From contig NZ_JARZHH010000076.1 of the NCBI RefSeq assembly GCF_029946515.1, positions 1 to 54,369 of the forward strand: DNA of 54,369 nt, given 5' to 3'. Made by a program: the position numbers and the translations under genes. The notes under the pieces are model-generated. The model was not told the DNA's origin. It ran no database searches and saw nothing but the letters and a program-made list of their open reading frames with translations. The stretch comes from Polyangium sp. 6x1 (GTDB lineage: Bacteria; Myxococcota_A; Polyangia; Polyangiales; Polyangiaceae). Positions 15,899 through 25,056 of this stretch are shown here, in pieces (position 1 is the stretch's first letter; each line of letters opens with the position of its first letter).

Positions 15899-18005
15899 GG
15901 CGGTTTCCTCCGACGATCTCGCTCTTGGCGGGCAGCTTGACGCGATACGCGTAGGTGATCTTCGACTTGCCGCCCGCGGGCACCTCGACGCGGAAGCGGC
16001 GGCCACCGCGCACGGGCGCGCCGATGTCCGCTTGATCGTAGACCTCGGGCTCGGGCTCGGCGCTCGTGAGCTTCACCGTGACGTCCTTGTCGTCGGTGAC
16101 GGGGAGCCGCTCGAGGATCTCGACGTGGATGGGTACGCCGAGCGACGAGGTGAGGTCGACCGTGACGTGGTGATCGACGACGGTGGATCCGCCGAGCAGC
16201 CCGGCCGAGCTCTCCTCGGCGCGGGCGTTCCGCGCGATGCGCACGCGCTCCTCGACGCCGAGGCCGACCTGCACGTGGCCGCCGCGATCGACGGCCGCGA
16301 TCTCCGCGGTCGTGACGAGCGCGCCTTCGAGGAAGACGTCGACGGGGCCGGCGCAGAGCGGCGCGCCGAGGGGATTTTCAATGCGAGCCTCGCGGTAGAC
16401 CTCGCTCGATTCGCGCGGGACGGCGCGAAATCGCGGTTTCGCGGGGCCCTCGCCGATCTTGACGTGCACGCGGTGCGGGCGGCCGTTCGAGGGGACGTCG
16501 CCGCTTCCTTCCGCGTCGTAGCGGTGATCGAAGCGGCCGCGGGAGACGAGCGGATCTTGCGCGCGCGCCGGGTTCGGGAGGTTTCCGATGCGCTCCCGGG
16601 CGAGGCTCGCCTCGCGGCGCGAGGCGTCGTCGGGGATGCGGCCGAGGCGGCCACGGCGCGGTTTGTCCTCGGCGGCGGCGAGCACGAGGGCGTCGAATTC
16701 GAGCCAGCTATCGTCAGGTTCGAGAGGCGGCGGCGCGAATTCGTTGTTGGCGCCGGCTTCCAGTTCGTCGAGGAAGCCTTCGGGACCGCCGCCGCCGCTG
16801 GGGCCGGCGAGCGCCTTGAGCGAGTACAGGACCTCCCCCTCCTCCGCCTTCGCAGCCTTTTTCGGCGCCGGCGCGGACCGGGCGGGCATGGGCATGGCCG
16901 CCGCCGCGGGCTTCGCCGCCGCAGGCATATCCATCGCCGGGCCGTTCCCCGGGGCCGGGGGGGGCGCGCCGTACGATTGCGGCACCACGCCGGCCCTCGG
17001 CGGCCCGCCGAACGTTTGTTGGGGCGGCGGGGGCGCCGCGGGCCGCCCAGGCCGCGGGGGAGGCGCGTCGGGACGCGCGGCGCGCGGCAGCTTCTCCATG
17101 GCCGCGTCGTACGATTCGAACATCGCGTCGAGCCCCGGCGGCGGCGCGCGATAGCCGCGCTTCGCGGGGGGTTGCGCCCGGCCAAACCGGAGGGATTGGA
17201 GCTCGGGCAAACGCGCGTCGTGCACGAGATCGGCGGTCGAGAGGGAGAGCTCGACGTCCTTCCAGTCCTCGCCCGAGTCCTGCGCGACGAGCGCGTCGAG
17301 CTCGAGCCGGACGCGCGTCGCGTTCTTCGTGAGCCACGCCTTGTACGTCGGCCACCAGCGCGCGGCGAGCACGACATACTCGATTTCGAGCGCCTCCATC
17401 GCGCCCTGCCCCGCGCCGAGGCGCACGTGGCAAGCGAGGGTCGGTCGGGACGAACCGGCGCGCTCCTCGGCGTTCGCCTGCGCTTCGGCGAGATGCGTGG
17501 CCTCGAGGGCGCGGTAGACGCGGTTGAGCGAGGCATCGATCTCCGCAAGGCGCGCGTCGAGCACGGCGAGCTCCTCCTGGGCGAGGCGCGAGGTCGCGAG
17601 GGCGTCCTCGATGCGCGCCCGGGGATTCCCCTGCCGGAGGCGTCGATCCATGCCGAGGTCGAACGACAAACCGGCGAGCAGGTTGCGGCGGCCCGTGAGG
17701 TGCGTGCGCGTGTCCTGGAGGGCGTCACGCTCGGCTTCGAGGACGCGCACGCGTTCGCGCGCCGAGCCTGTCTTGGCAGGGCCTTCCGGGACGACGAAGC
17801 GCGCGCCGACGGAGACGACCTCGCGGGCGCCTTTGGCGAGCGCGCGGAAGCTCGACGGCTCGGAGAGCGGGGTGACGCCCGAGACGACGAGCTCGCACGG
17901 CTCGCTCGGGAGCGCGGCCGGGAGCGTGACGACCCGGGTGACGAGGGCGCCGCGCGCATGGACGACGACGCGGCGGATGCGGCTGCCGAGGGCGAGCGAG
18001 GTCAT
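15891..18005 (-). CDS. DUF4139 / MuiA-like protein with Pro/Ala insert
   Basis: 704 residues, homologous in plan to the following gene: N-terminal beta domain (IRRVVVHARGALVTRVV), coiled-coil hairpin (residues 80-180), then the DUF4139 region with ARWWPTYKAWL, SGEDWKDVELSLSTADL and C-terminal LERLPVTDDKDVTVKL. A low-complexity insert of about 150 residues, rich in Pro, Ala, Gly and Met (PPPRPGRPAAPPPP), splits the beta-rich domain and explains the extra length. No signal peptide is seen. The function of the family is not established. The ATG at 18005 has no clear ribosome binding site. The gene overlaps its paralogue by 8 bases, so the two are expressed together, perhaps as partners of one complex. 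Confidence 0.8.
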   Translation of the reverse strand: MTSLALGSRIRRVVVHARGALVTRVVTLPAALPSEPCELVVSGVTPLSEPSSFRALAKGAREVVSVGARFVVPEGPAKTGSARERVRVLEAERDALQDTRTHLTGRRNLLAGLSFDLGMDRRLRQGNPRARIEDALATSRLAQEELAVLDARLAEIDASLNRVYRALEATHLAEAQANAEERAGSSRPTLACHVRLGAGQGAMEALEIEYVVLAARWWPTYKAWLTKNATRVRLELDALVAQDSGEDWKDVELSLSTADLVHDARLPELQSLRFGRAQPPAKRGYRAPPPGLDAMFESYDAAMEKLPRAARPDAPPPRPGRPAAPPPPQQTFGGPPRAGVVPQSYGAPPPAPGNGPAMDMPAAAKPAAAAMPMPARSAPAPKKAAKAEEGEVLYSLKALAGPSGGGGPEGFLDELEAGANNEFAPPPLEPDDSWLEFDALVLAAAEDKPRRGRLGRIPDDASRREASLARERIGNLPNPARAQDPLVSRGRFDHRYDAEGSGDVPSNGRPHRVHVKIGEGPAKPRFRAVPRESSEVYREARIENPLGAPLCAGPVDVFLEGALVTTAEIAAVDRGGHVQVGLGVEERVRIARNARAEESSAGLLGGSTVVDHHVTVDLTSSLGVPIHVEILERLPVTDDKDVTVKLTSAEPEPEVYDQADIGAPVRGGRRFRVEVPAGGKSKITYAYRVKLPAKSEIVGGNRRE

Positions 18006-18076
18006 GGGCGGAAGCGAGGATACGCGAAATCGCGTGCGCGCTCGCCCGCAAATCCTCCGCGTCGAAAACGCGCGCC

Positions 18077-19879
18077 TCAGGGCGCGAGACGCGCCACGAA
18101 CACGTCGAGCACGCCCTGGCTCGTGAGCGGCGCGGCCGGGGCGTCGAAATCGATCGTGCCGGCAAATCCGCCCGAGAGGAGCGTCCTCGAATCCGGCAGG
18201 GCCGCAATGCCAAAGGCGTGCTGCGGCTGGTCGTCGCCCTCCGTCCTCGCCCAGAGGAGCGCGCCGGTTTCCGCCGCGTATTTCGCGACGAACACGTCGA
18301 ACGTCCCCGCCGAGGCGACGGCGCCGGCGCCAAAATCGATGGAGCCGTCGAACGTGCCGGTCACGACGACGTTGCCGGCCGCGTCGAACGCGACGCCCGT
18401 CCCGATCTGATTGCCGCCCGTCGTGTCGCCGATCTGCTTGCCGAAGCGGAGCGCGCCGTCGGGCTCGAAGACGAGGAGGAATGCGTCCACCGGCGTCGTG
18501 CTGGTGAGCGTCGTGCCGGCGAGCGTGATCGATCCGTCGAACGTGCCCGTCACCGCGACCTCGCCCGAGGGGCCGACCGCGACCGCATAGGCGCGCTGCA
18601 CGAGCGCGTCGTCGCCGATCTTGACGCTCCATTTCGAGGTCGTGTCCACGCCCGAGAGCCGCGCCACGAAGGCGTCGCCGCCGCCCGCGGATTGCAGGAC
18701 GCCGCCGCCGAGATCGAGAGTCCCGTCGAATTCGCCCGCGACGACGACGTCGCCGCTCTTCGTGAACGCGACGCCGTAGGCCGTCTGCGGGGCGGCGTCG
18801 CCGAAGACGCGGCTCCAGATGTGCCCGCCGTCGGCGTCGAGGATGGCGACGAACAAGTCGGCGCCATTCGTCGCGCGCGGGCCGCCGCCGAAATCGAGGA
18901 CGCCCGACGCGTCGCCCGCGACCGCGATCCACCCGTTCGGTCCGGCCGCGACGGCGTTCGCGACCTGGGCCTCGGCATCCCCGAACGCCCGCGCCCACCG
19001 CACGGCGCCCGCCGCGCTCACCGCGACGACGAAGGGATCGACGCCATTCGCCGCGCTCGTGATCATGTTGCCATTCTTGAAATCCATCAACCCCTGAAAT
19101 TCACCCGCGGCGATGACGTCCCCGGACCCGGGCGCGACCGCGACGCCGCGCGCCGCCGCTCGGCCGCCGACGGCAGGCACCTCCAGGCTCCATGTGGGGC
19201 CGAGGTTCGAGAGGCGACGGTCCACGTAAAGCGAGCCGAGGTTCACGGTCCGGAACGCCACGTCGCCGTCGATCACGCCGGCCGTCGCGTGGACGACTCC
19301 GTCCGTCGCGACCGCGAAGGACACGTCGGAGAGCAGGCCGCCACGAGAGACGCCGAGCTCGGTGGTCCCCGTGCATCCGGGCGCGACGCCGTCGCAATCG
19401 TCGTCGGCCTCGGTCGCGCAATCCTCGGGGACAGGCGAACTGGCGGGGAGGCAGGGCCCGAAGGAGAAGCCGTCGGAGGTGCAGGTGCGGACGCCGCTCG
19501 CGCACGCGCCGAGCTGCCCGGTCTCGCAAGGCAGCGTGTCGCCAGGCGCGCAGAGGCACTCGTCGTCGTCGCGGTCTTTGCCGTCGCAATCCTCGTCGTC
19601 GGGCGTGAAGCAATCCTCGTTTTGGGGGACGACCTCGTCGAGGCACGGGCCGAACGTGCGATCGATGCGACAAACCTGCGTGCCGGGCTTGCAAGCGCCG
19701 ACGCCCGCCGTGCCTTGGGGGCCCGTGTAGCAAGGCGCGGACGCGCCGATGGTGCAGGGCGCGTCGGGGTCGTACGTGCCGTACACGTCGAGCGCGCAGG
19801 CCGAGGGAAGCGCGGAGGCGAAGAGCGAGACGAGCCCGACGGCGGCGAGGCGCAGGTAGGTTCGTCGTCGGCGGACCAT
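18077..19879 (-). CDS. Cell-surface lipoprotein with SBBP-like propeller repeats
   Basis: 600 residues. It has an N-terminal lipoprotein-type signal (lipobox near PSAC, residue 28). Next comes a Cys/Asp-rich region resembling MopE-type motifs (NEDCFTPDDEDCDGKD, EDCATEADDDCDG), often calcium binding. From about residue 175 there are roughly eight beta-propeller blades of the SBBP style, each with the pattern GDVVVAGEFDGTLDLGGG then ADLFVAILDADGG..W. These are surface recognition or adhesion modules in many myxobacteria; no catalytic motif is present. GAGGAG stands 8 bases before the ATG at 19879. It is transcribed alone, between the MutS-like gene and the DUF4139 pair, all on the same strand. 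Confidence 0.8.
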   Translation of the reverse strand: MVRRRRTYLRLAAVGLVSLFASALPSACALDVYGTYDPDAPCTIGASAPCYTGPQGTAGVGACKPGTQVCRIDRTFGPCLDEVVPQNEDCFTPDDEDCDGKDRDDDECLCAPGDTLPCETGQLGACASGVRTCTSDGFSFGPCLPASSPVPEDCATEADDDCDGVAPGCTGTTELGVSRGGLLSDVSFAVATDGVVHATAGVIDGDVAFRTVNLGSLYVDRRLSNLGPTWSLEVPAVGGRAAARGVAVAPGSGDVIAAGEFQGLMDFKNGNMITSAANGVDPFVVAVSAAGAVRWARAFGDAEAQVANAVAAGPNGWIAVAGDASGVLDFGGGPRATNGADLFVAILDADGGHIWSRVFGDAAPQTAYGVAFTKSGDVVVAGEFDGTLDLGGGVLQSAGGGDAFVARLSGVDTTSKWSVKIGDDALVQRAYAVAVGPSGEVAVTGTFDGSITLAGTTLTSTTPVDAFLLVFEPDGALRFGKQIGDTTGGNQIGTGVAFDAAGNVVVTGTFDGSIDFGAGAVASAGTFDVFVAKYAAETGALLWARTEGDDQPQHAFGIAALPDSRTLLSGGFAGTIDFDAPAAPLTSQGVLDVFVARLAP

Positions 19880-19981
19880 GGCGAGGCTCCTCGGGGCGAG
19901 GCCCCAGAGACCGAGCGAGGAAAAGCGAACGGCGATTCTACGGAACGAGCGGCCCGCAGATCAACATCGGGGCGAATCGAG

Positions 19982-21850
19982 TCACGCCTCGGGGAGCGCG
20001 ACGTTGATCCCCACGAGCCGCATGAGCCGGAGCGCGTTCGTGGTGGAGACGACGCCGGGCCGGAGCAAATAATCGAACGTCATCTTGCCCTCCTCGACGT
20101 GCTCCTCGAAATGCACGTTCACGACGCGGCCGCCCGTCTGCTCTTCGAGGTCCGCGAGCGCGAGGTCGTGCGAGGTGACGGCGCCGATCGCGCCCTTGTC
20201 GAGGAGGTGGACGACGACGGCGCGCGCGCCGATGTGACGCTCGCGCGAGTTCGTTCCGTGAAGGACCTCGTCGAGGAGGAAAAAAACAGGCTCGTCGCGA
20301 TCCGCGGCGTCGACCACGGACTTCAGCTTCTCGAGCTCGGCATAAAAATGGGAGACGCCCTGCTCGAGCGAGTCGCTGATCCGCATGCTCGTGCGCACCG
20401 AGAGCGGCGTCATGTGGAGCCTGCGCGCGCTCACGGGCGCCCCCGCCTGCGCGAGCACGGCCGCGAGGCCCATCGAGCGGAGCCACGTGCTCTTGCCGCT
20501 CATGTTGGAGCCCGTGACCAGCATCCCCCGGCCGGGTCCGTCGATCGAGAGGTCGTTCTCGCGCCGCGTGCGCGTGGGGATCAGCGGATGTCCGAGCCGC
20601 TCGGCCACGAAGCGCGGCGGGCCGTCCTCGACGACGGGGAACGTATACGTCGGATGCTCGTACGCGAACGCGCCGAGGCTCGCGAGCGCCTCGATCTCGC
20701 CGAGCGCCTTGAACCAGCCGCGCACGTGGCGCCCCGCGCGCAGGCGAAAGCGCTCGAGCGCGGCGATGCAGAAGACGTCCCAGAGCAAGACGACGTTCGC
20801 GAGCAGGTGCACGAGCCCCGAGTGCCGGAGCTCCACGAAGCCGAGGACCCGCTCGAACGTGGCGAGCTCGCGGCACGCCGAGGCGCCGTCGTCGCCGCCG
20901 AGCAAGGCCGCGCGGAGCTCGACGAGGCGCGGCGCGCGCAGCGGCTCGGCCTCGATGCGCGCGAAGAGGTCGCGGTATCGGCCGAACGGAGCCTCCTTCG
21001 ACGCGGCCTGCGCGAGCACGGGCTGGATCCTCGCGCTGATGAGGAAAAGGACGACGATCTGAAGGGCGAACGGCACGAGGTACGCCCGGCGGAGGAGCGG
21101 CGGGAGCGCGTTGCCAAGGCCGTGCGAGAGCGCGAAGAGGCCCACGGTGAGCGGCACGAGGACGAACGCCGCGCGCACGAGCGTCGTCGACAAACCGCCC
21201 TTCAGCACGGGCTCGGCCTCGGCCCACGCGACGAGCGCCTCGGTCGGGCGGCCGCGCGTGCCCGCGGAGGCGCCGATCGTGGCGAGGTCTTCGCGGAACG
21301 CTGGCATCGCCGCGAGCTCGCGCACCGCGTCCTGTCGCGCCGCGATCTCGGCCGGCGTCGCGCGCTCTCCGAGCCAGCGCGCGAGCGTCGTGGTGCCGGG
21401 CGCGGTGCGGGTCTCGTCGAGGAGGCGGAAGATCGAGGCCGCTCCGAAGACGTCGAGGTCGAGCGCATACGGATGGCGCGGCTCGACCGCGGGCCCGCTC
21501 GGGAGCGCCTCGGGCAATTTGCCGTCGAGGCGAGCGAGCGAGCGGTCCACGATCCCGAGCCTCGTCTGCACCTCGGACTCGCGCGTGACGAGCGCGCCGT
21601 GCACGGCCACGACGACGATGAAGACGGCCCAGCCGAGCGCGACGAGCACCCAGCCGCTCGTCGGGAGCGAACGGATGAACCCGTACGCGAGGGATCCGAG
21701 GGCCACGAGAAACAGGAGGCCCCGGAGCCCCGAGAGGCGCGCGGAGCGACGCGCGAGCTCGTCCGCTTCGGCCGCGAGCGTGTCCCGGCGCGCGCGCTGG
21801 GCGACGAGAGGATCAGCGGAAGTCGAAGTGGTTTCCTGCGCGTCGGACAC
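19982..21850 (-). CDS. MutS-like ATPase with membrane segments
   Basis: 622 residues. The C-terminal 200 residues are a MutS domain V ATPase: Walker A GSNMSGKST near residue 450, Walker B FFLLDEVLHGTNS, and the later SHDLALADLE. The N-terminal part does not look like mismatch recognition: it lacks the Phe-x-Glu motif and has two hydrophobic pairs, at about 42-85 (GLLFLVALGSLAYGF and WVLVALGWAVFIVVVAV) and 225-275. It is therefore a membrane-anchored member of the MutS-related families, not canonical MutS, and its role is unknown. The frame starts with GTG at 21850. It is divergent from coaBC with 64 bases between starts. Confidence 0.82.
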   Translation of the reverse strand: MSDAQETTSTSADPLVAQRARRDTLAAEADELARRSARLSGLRGLLFLVALGSLAYGFIRSLPTSGWVLVALGWAVFIVVVAVHGALVTRESEVQTRLGIVDRSLARLDGKLPEALPSGPAVEPRHPYALDLDVFGAASIFRLLDETRTAPGTTTLARWLGERATPAEIAARQDAVRELAAMPAFREDLATIGASAGTRGRPTEALVAWAEAEPVLKGGLSTTLVRAAFVLVPLTVGLFALSHGLGNALPPLLRRAYLVPFALQIVVLFLISARIQPVLAQAASKEAPFGRYRDLFARIEAEPLRAPRLVELRAALLGGDDGASACRELATFERVLGFVELRHSGLVHLLANVVLLWDVFCIAALERFRLRAGRHVRGWFKALGEIEALASLGAFAYEHPTYTFPVVEDGPPRFVAERLGHPLIPTRTRRENDLSIDGPGRGMLVTGSNMSGKSTWLRSMGLAAVLAQAGAPVSARRLHMTPLSVRTSMRISDSLEQGVSHFYAELEKLKSVVDAADRDEPVFFLLDEVLHGTNSRERHIGARAVVVHLLDKGAIGAVTSHDLALADLEEQTGGRVVNVHFEEHVEEGKMTFDYLLRPGVVSTTNALRLMRLVGINVALPEA

Positions 21851-21914
21851 GGCGGGAGCCTACCGCGGCGGGGGGCATGTACGCTCGCCCCATTTCGTGC
21901 AACCTTTCGGGCCC

Positions 21915-23138
21915 GTGTCCGCCGCCCTGCCCTCGTCCGTCCCCCCCACGATCGTGCTCGCCGTGAGCGGGAGCATCGCCGCCTACAAGGCCGTGGAGGT
22001 CGCGCGGCTGTTGAAGAAAGCCGGGGCGCGGGTGATCCCGATGATGACGCGTTCGGCGCGCGAATTCGTGGGAGCTCAAACGCTCGCGGGCATCACGGGC
22101 GAGCCGGTGCACGAGGACATGTTCGATCCGGGCTACCCCGGAGAAAAACACGTCGAGCTCGGGCGCGTCGCGGACCTCGTGCTGATCGTGCCGGCGACGG
22201 CGGACCTCATCGCGCGCCTCGCCGCGGGCCGCGCCGACGATCTGCTCACCGCGCTCGTGCTCTGCGCGCGAGGGCCGGTGCTCGCGGCGCCCGCGATGCA
22301 TCCGCGGATGTGGGCGCACCCGGCGACGACGCGGAACGTGGCGACGCTCGCGGCCGACGGGCGCGTGTCGCTGATCGGTCCGGCCTTTGGCGAGGTGGCC
22401 TCGGGCGAACGAGGCATGGGGCGGATGGCCGAGCCCGAGGAGATCACGCGCGCGGCGCTCGCATCCGTGCAAGCGCGGGATCTCGCGGGGCTCCGGATCG
22501 TGGTGACGGCGGGGCCGACGGTCGAGGACCTCGATCCGGTGCGGTTCCTCGGCAACCGATCGACGGGGAAGATGGGCTTCGCGATCGCGGAGCGCGCGGC
22601 GGCGCGGGGCGCGTCGGTGACGCTCGTCGCGGGGCCGGTCACGCTCGCGACGCCGCAGGGCGTGACGCGGGTCGACGTGCGGGGCGCGCTCGCGATGAAG
22701 GAGGCGCTCTGGGAGGCGATGGGCGCGGATCTCGGGCGCGCGGACGCGCTCGTCATGTCGGCCGCAGTGGCCGACTACCGGCCCGCCGAGCAGAGCGCGA
22801 CGAAGCGGAAGCGCTCGGCGGAGCCGCTCGAGATCAAGCTCGTCCCGAACCCGGATCTGCTCGCCGAGGTGGGCGCGGCGCGGACGGGGGCGCGGCCGGT
22901 GCTCGTGGGGTTCGCCGTGGAGACGGCCGACGACGCGGGGATCGTGGCGTACGCGCGCGGAAAACTGCAGGCGAAGCGCGTGGACATGGTGGTCGCGAAC
23001 CACGCGCAGGACTCGTTTGGCCGCGAGGACAACCGCGCGACGATCGTGACCGCGACCGGCGCGGACGCGCTCGGGGTCCTGTCGAAGCGTGATCTCGCGG
23101 ATCGCATCCTCGATCGCGTGGCGGAGAGGTGCCGGTGA
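21915..23138 (+). CDS. coaBC: Bifunctional phosphopantothenoylcysteine decarboxylase / phosphopantothenate-cysteine ligase
   Basis: 407 residues, the normal size. The N-terminal flavoprotein CoaC half has VSGSIAAYKA, the active-site His in EKHVELG, and PAMHPRMW (PAMN in the E. coli enzyme). The C-terminal CoaB half starts near residue 195 with IVVTAGPTVEDLDPVRFLGNRSTGKMG and has AAVADYRP and the KxKK-type stretch (KRKRSAEPLEIKL). It makes 4'-phosphopantetheine from phosphopantothenate and cysteine, two steps of coenzyme A synthesis. I use GTG at 21915, which gives a short tail before the first strand (TIVLAVSG); the upstream frame is open but overlaps the divergent gene. It overlaps the next gene by 4 bases (GTGA). 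Confidence 0.93.
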   Translation: MSAALPSSVPPTIVLAVSGSIAAYKAVEVARLLKKAGARVIPMMTRSAREFVGAQTLAGITGEPVHEDMFDPGYPGEKHVELGRVADLVLIVPATADLIARLAAGRADDLLTALVLCARGPVLAAPAMHPRMWAHPATTRNVATLAADGRVSLIGPAFGEVASGERGMGRMAEPEEITRAALASVQARDLAGLRIVVTAGPTVEDLDPVRFLGNRSTGKMGFAIAERAAARGASVTLVAGPVTLATPQGVTRVDVRGALAMKEALWEAMGADLGRADALVMSAAVADYRPAEQSATKRKRSAEPLEIKLVPNPDLLAEVGAARTGARPVLVGFAVETADDAGIVAYARGKLQAKRVDMVVANHAQDSFGREDNRATIVTATGADALGVLSKRDLADRILDRVAERCR

Positions 23139-23887
23139 GCGAGGCTTCGGACGAAGAAGCCCCGGACGAGGATGTCGACGCAGGCGAGGACGTGCCGGAG
23201 GAGCCCACGTCGAAGCGAGAGGCGCTGTTCATCGCGGGCGGCGTGACCGTGGCGAGCGCGCTCGCCGTGGGGTCTGCGTTCTCGGACGAACACGCGGGCA
23301 CGCCGTGGATGCTCGGCTCGCTCGCGATCGTGTACACGGCGCTCGCGGCGTTCACGGTGTGGCGCCTGCGCGCGCGCGGCGAGCTCGACGAGCAGCTCCG
23401 GCCGCGCGGCGGGGATCTGACGGTGGGCGCCGTCGTCGCGGCGGTGCTGTACGGCGTGGCCACGGGCGTGCACCTGCTCGTGACGTCGCCGCCGTCGCCG
23501 CGGGCCGCGTGGATCATGCACGTCTACGCCACGCTCGGCGATCCGGCGGCGGAGGGGCGGCACCTCCTCGGGGGCGCGGTCTTCGTGGTGGCGGCGCTGG
23601 AGGAGCTCGTCTGGCGGGGCCTCGTGCAGCGCGCGCTGCTCGCGCCGTTCGGGTGGCTGCGCGCGTGGCTCCTGCAGGCGGCGCTGTTTGGCGTGGCGCA
23701 CCTGCCGACGATGTTCCTGCTCGGCGATGCGCGCGTGGGGCCGAACCCGCTGCTCGTCGCGGCCGGCGTCGCCTATTCGCTCGTGTGGGGGCGGCTCGCG
23801 ATGCGGATGGATCGCTTGCCGCCGGCGCTGTTCGCGCACGCGCTCTTCACGTGGGGCGTGTTCGAGTTCCCGATCTGGAGCCCTTGA
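23135..23887 (+). CDS. CPBP-family intramembrane metalloprotease
   Basis: 250 residues. After an acidic cytoplasmic N-terminus (EASDEEAPDEDVD) come about six membrane segments. The CPBP/Abi signature is present: EELVWRGLVQR (EExxxR) and, in the next helix, FGVAHLP (FxxxH), followed by AHALFTW (third motif). The Glu and His residues bind the catalytic metal in this family, which includes the CAAX prenyl endoprotease Rce1. The substrate is unknown. I place the start at GTG 23135, which forms a GTGA overlap with the coaBC stop and has GGAGAGG upstream; GTG at 23129 is the alternative. It is co-transcribed with coaBC. Confidence 0.85.
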   Translation: MSEASDEEAPDEDVDAGEDVPEEPTSKREALFIAGGVTVASALAVGSAFSDEHAGTPWMLGSLAIVYTALAAFTVWRLRARGELDEQLRPRGGDLTVGAVVAAVLYGVATGVHLLVTSPPSPRAAWIMHVYATLGDPAAEGRHLLGGAVFVVAALEELVWRGLVQRALLAPFGWLRAWLLQAALFGVAHLPTMFLLGDARVGPNPLLVAAGVAYSLVWGRLAMRMDRLPPALFAHALFTWGVFEFPIWSP

Positions 23888-23895
23888 GCCCGAAA

Positions 23896-23930
23896 AGGCG
23901 AAGCGCCCGCGGACGACCCGCGAGCGCCTC
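23896..23930. terminator. GC-rich hairpin between convergent genes
   Basis: GCGC-x-CGCGG and CCGCG-x-GCGC pair around a short loop between the ends of the CPBP gene (23887) and the convergent Cys-rich gene (23957). No T-run follows, so it may only contribute to bidirectional or Rho-dependent termination. Confidence 0.35.
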
Positions 23931-23956
23931 GACGCCGGCTCGATCGAGCAGGCGGA

Positions 23957-24799
23957 TCAGCCGTTCTTGCGATTGCGACGCCGCGCGACCGAGATGCCCA
24001 TCGCGGCGACGCCGAGCGCGATGCCCGTCACGGCGAACGGCGACTCGGTTTGTCCCGGCGCGGCCGAGCAGCCGAGGCCGCTGGCTTCGCCCGAGCCCGC
24101 GCAATCCGCGCCGCCGAGCGTGATCGTGCACTCGCCTTGCGCCTGGGCCGAGACGTCGATGTTCAGACCCTGCTCGATGAGGGCGTTGATGCACGACTTC
24201 ACGTCGGTGGCGAACACGTACTGGTCGTTGCAGAAGAGCGCGCCCGTGGGCTCGCGGCACTGGACCCTGCAGCCGCCTTCGAGCTTCGCGTAGCAGGCGA
24301 GGTCGCAATCCATGTTGATGTTCGCCGTGCACGCGCCCGTGCAGCACGTGTCGCAGTGCTCGGTGCAGCTGCTCGGCTGGACCTGGCACTGGCTGCGGCA
24401 ACGGCTCGTGCAGCTCGCCTTCGCGTCGGTCACGCAATCGCGATCGGGGTGGTTCGTCTGGCAATCCGTGATGAACGGCTGCTCGCATTCGTCGTGGCAG
24501 CCCTGGATGCAATCGAGCTTCGTCGGGTCGCACTCCGCGATGCAGCTCACGCCGCAGTTATTGGTGCACGACGTCGACGCCGAGAGGTTGCAGCCGCCCT
24601 CGCAGCCGGCGGTGAACCGGAGCGACGTGCAGTCTGCTTCGCAGCCGCCCTCGACGCGGATCTCACAGCCGAGGCCGTTCTTGTTGAAATCGAATTTCCC
24701 GCATTCGGGAGGGGTGGTGATCGCGAACGCCTGCGAGGAGGCGAGGAGCAAAGCAGGGAACGCGAGGACCGAAAGCACGAGCTTGCCGAAGTTGGCCAT
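23957..24799 (-). CDS. Cysteine-rich secreted protein with MYXO-CTERM-like anchor
   Basis: 280 residues. An N-terminal Sec signal peptide (MANFGKLVLSVLAFPALLLASSQAFA, given here only as landmark positions 1-26) leads to a mature part with about 36 cysteines in closely spaced clusters (NCGVSCIAEC, CDTCCTGACTA). The end is Gly-Leu-Gly-Cys, a spacer, a hydrophobic helix (FAVTGIALGVAAMGISV) and RRRNRKNG. This is the tripartite MYXO-CTERM type, in which the cysteine is processed and lipidated so that the protein is sorted to the cell surface. The cysteine pattern suggests a disulphide-rich structural or binding protein; I cannot name a function. AAGGAG stands 7 bases before the ATG at 24799, fixing the start. 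Confidence 0.82.
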   Translation of the reverse strand: MANFGKLVLSVLAFPALLLASSQAFAITTPPECGKFDFNKNGLGCEIRVEGGCEADCTSLRFTAGCEGGCNLSASTSCTNNCGVSCIAECDPTKLDCIQGCHDECEQPFITDCQTNHPDRDCVTDAKASCTSRCRSQCQVQPSSCTEHCDTCCTGACTANINMDCDLACYAKLEGGCRVQCREPTGALFCNDQYVFATDVKSCINALIEQGLNIDVSAQAQGECTITLGGADCAGSGEASGLGCSAAPGQTESPFAVTGIALGVAAMGISVARRRNRKNG

Positions 24800-25021
24800 G
24801 GGGTCTCCTTCCGATGCGAAGGCAGAGGGTATCGAGAACCGTTTGATCGAGGCCCACGCGATCACGCGGGCGACCCCGTAAGACGGCCCTTCCCCAGGCT
24901 CGTTGCAGAGCTCGTTCGAGTCCGAATGTTGCTCGATGAAAAAGGCGGCGAACGAAGGACGCGAGGGCGCGAGAGCGCTCTCGCCTCCAGGGGGTGAATC
25001 GGCCGGGCTTGGCCCGGACGA

Positions 25022-25046
25022 GAGGGGGACGCGAGGCGTCCCCCTC
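25022..25046 (-). terminator. Strong hairpin after yebC
   Basis: GAGGGGGACGC and GCGTCCCCCTC form a perfect 11-base stem with a 3-base loop, 11 bases past the yebC stop. No T-run follows, so this would be a non-canonical or Rho-assisted terminator, also able to protect the 3' end. Confidence 0.5.
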
Positions 25047-25056
25047 GGGACTCGAC

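Noticed and set aside
18218-23092. A 1624-codon open frame on the plus strand across several minus-strand genes
   Set aside because: It is antisense to well-supported genes (SBBP lipoprotein, MutS-like) and then out of frame with coaBC. Its composition (Arg, Ala, Asp, Glu rich) is that of the shadow frame expected in very GC-rich DNA.
21915-23138. CoaBC active-site variants PAMH and SGERGMGRM, first suspected to show a dead decarboxylase
   Set aside because: The Asn of PAMN and the Cys of ACG in E. coli are replaced, but I recall PAMH-type sequences in actinobacterial CoaBC that are functional, so this is more likely normal variation.
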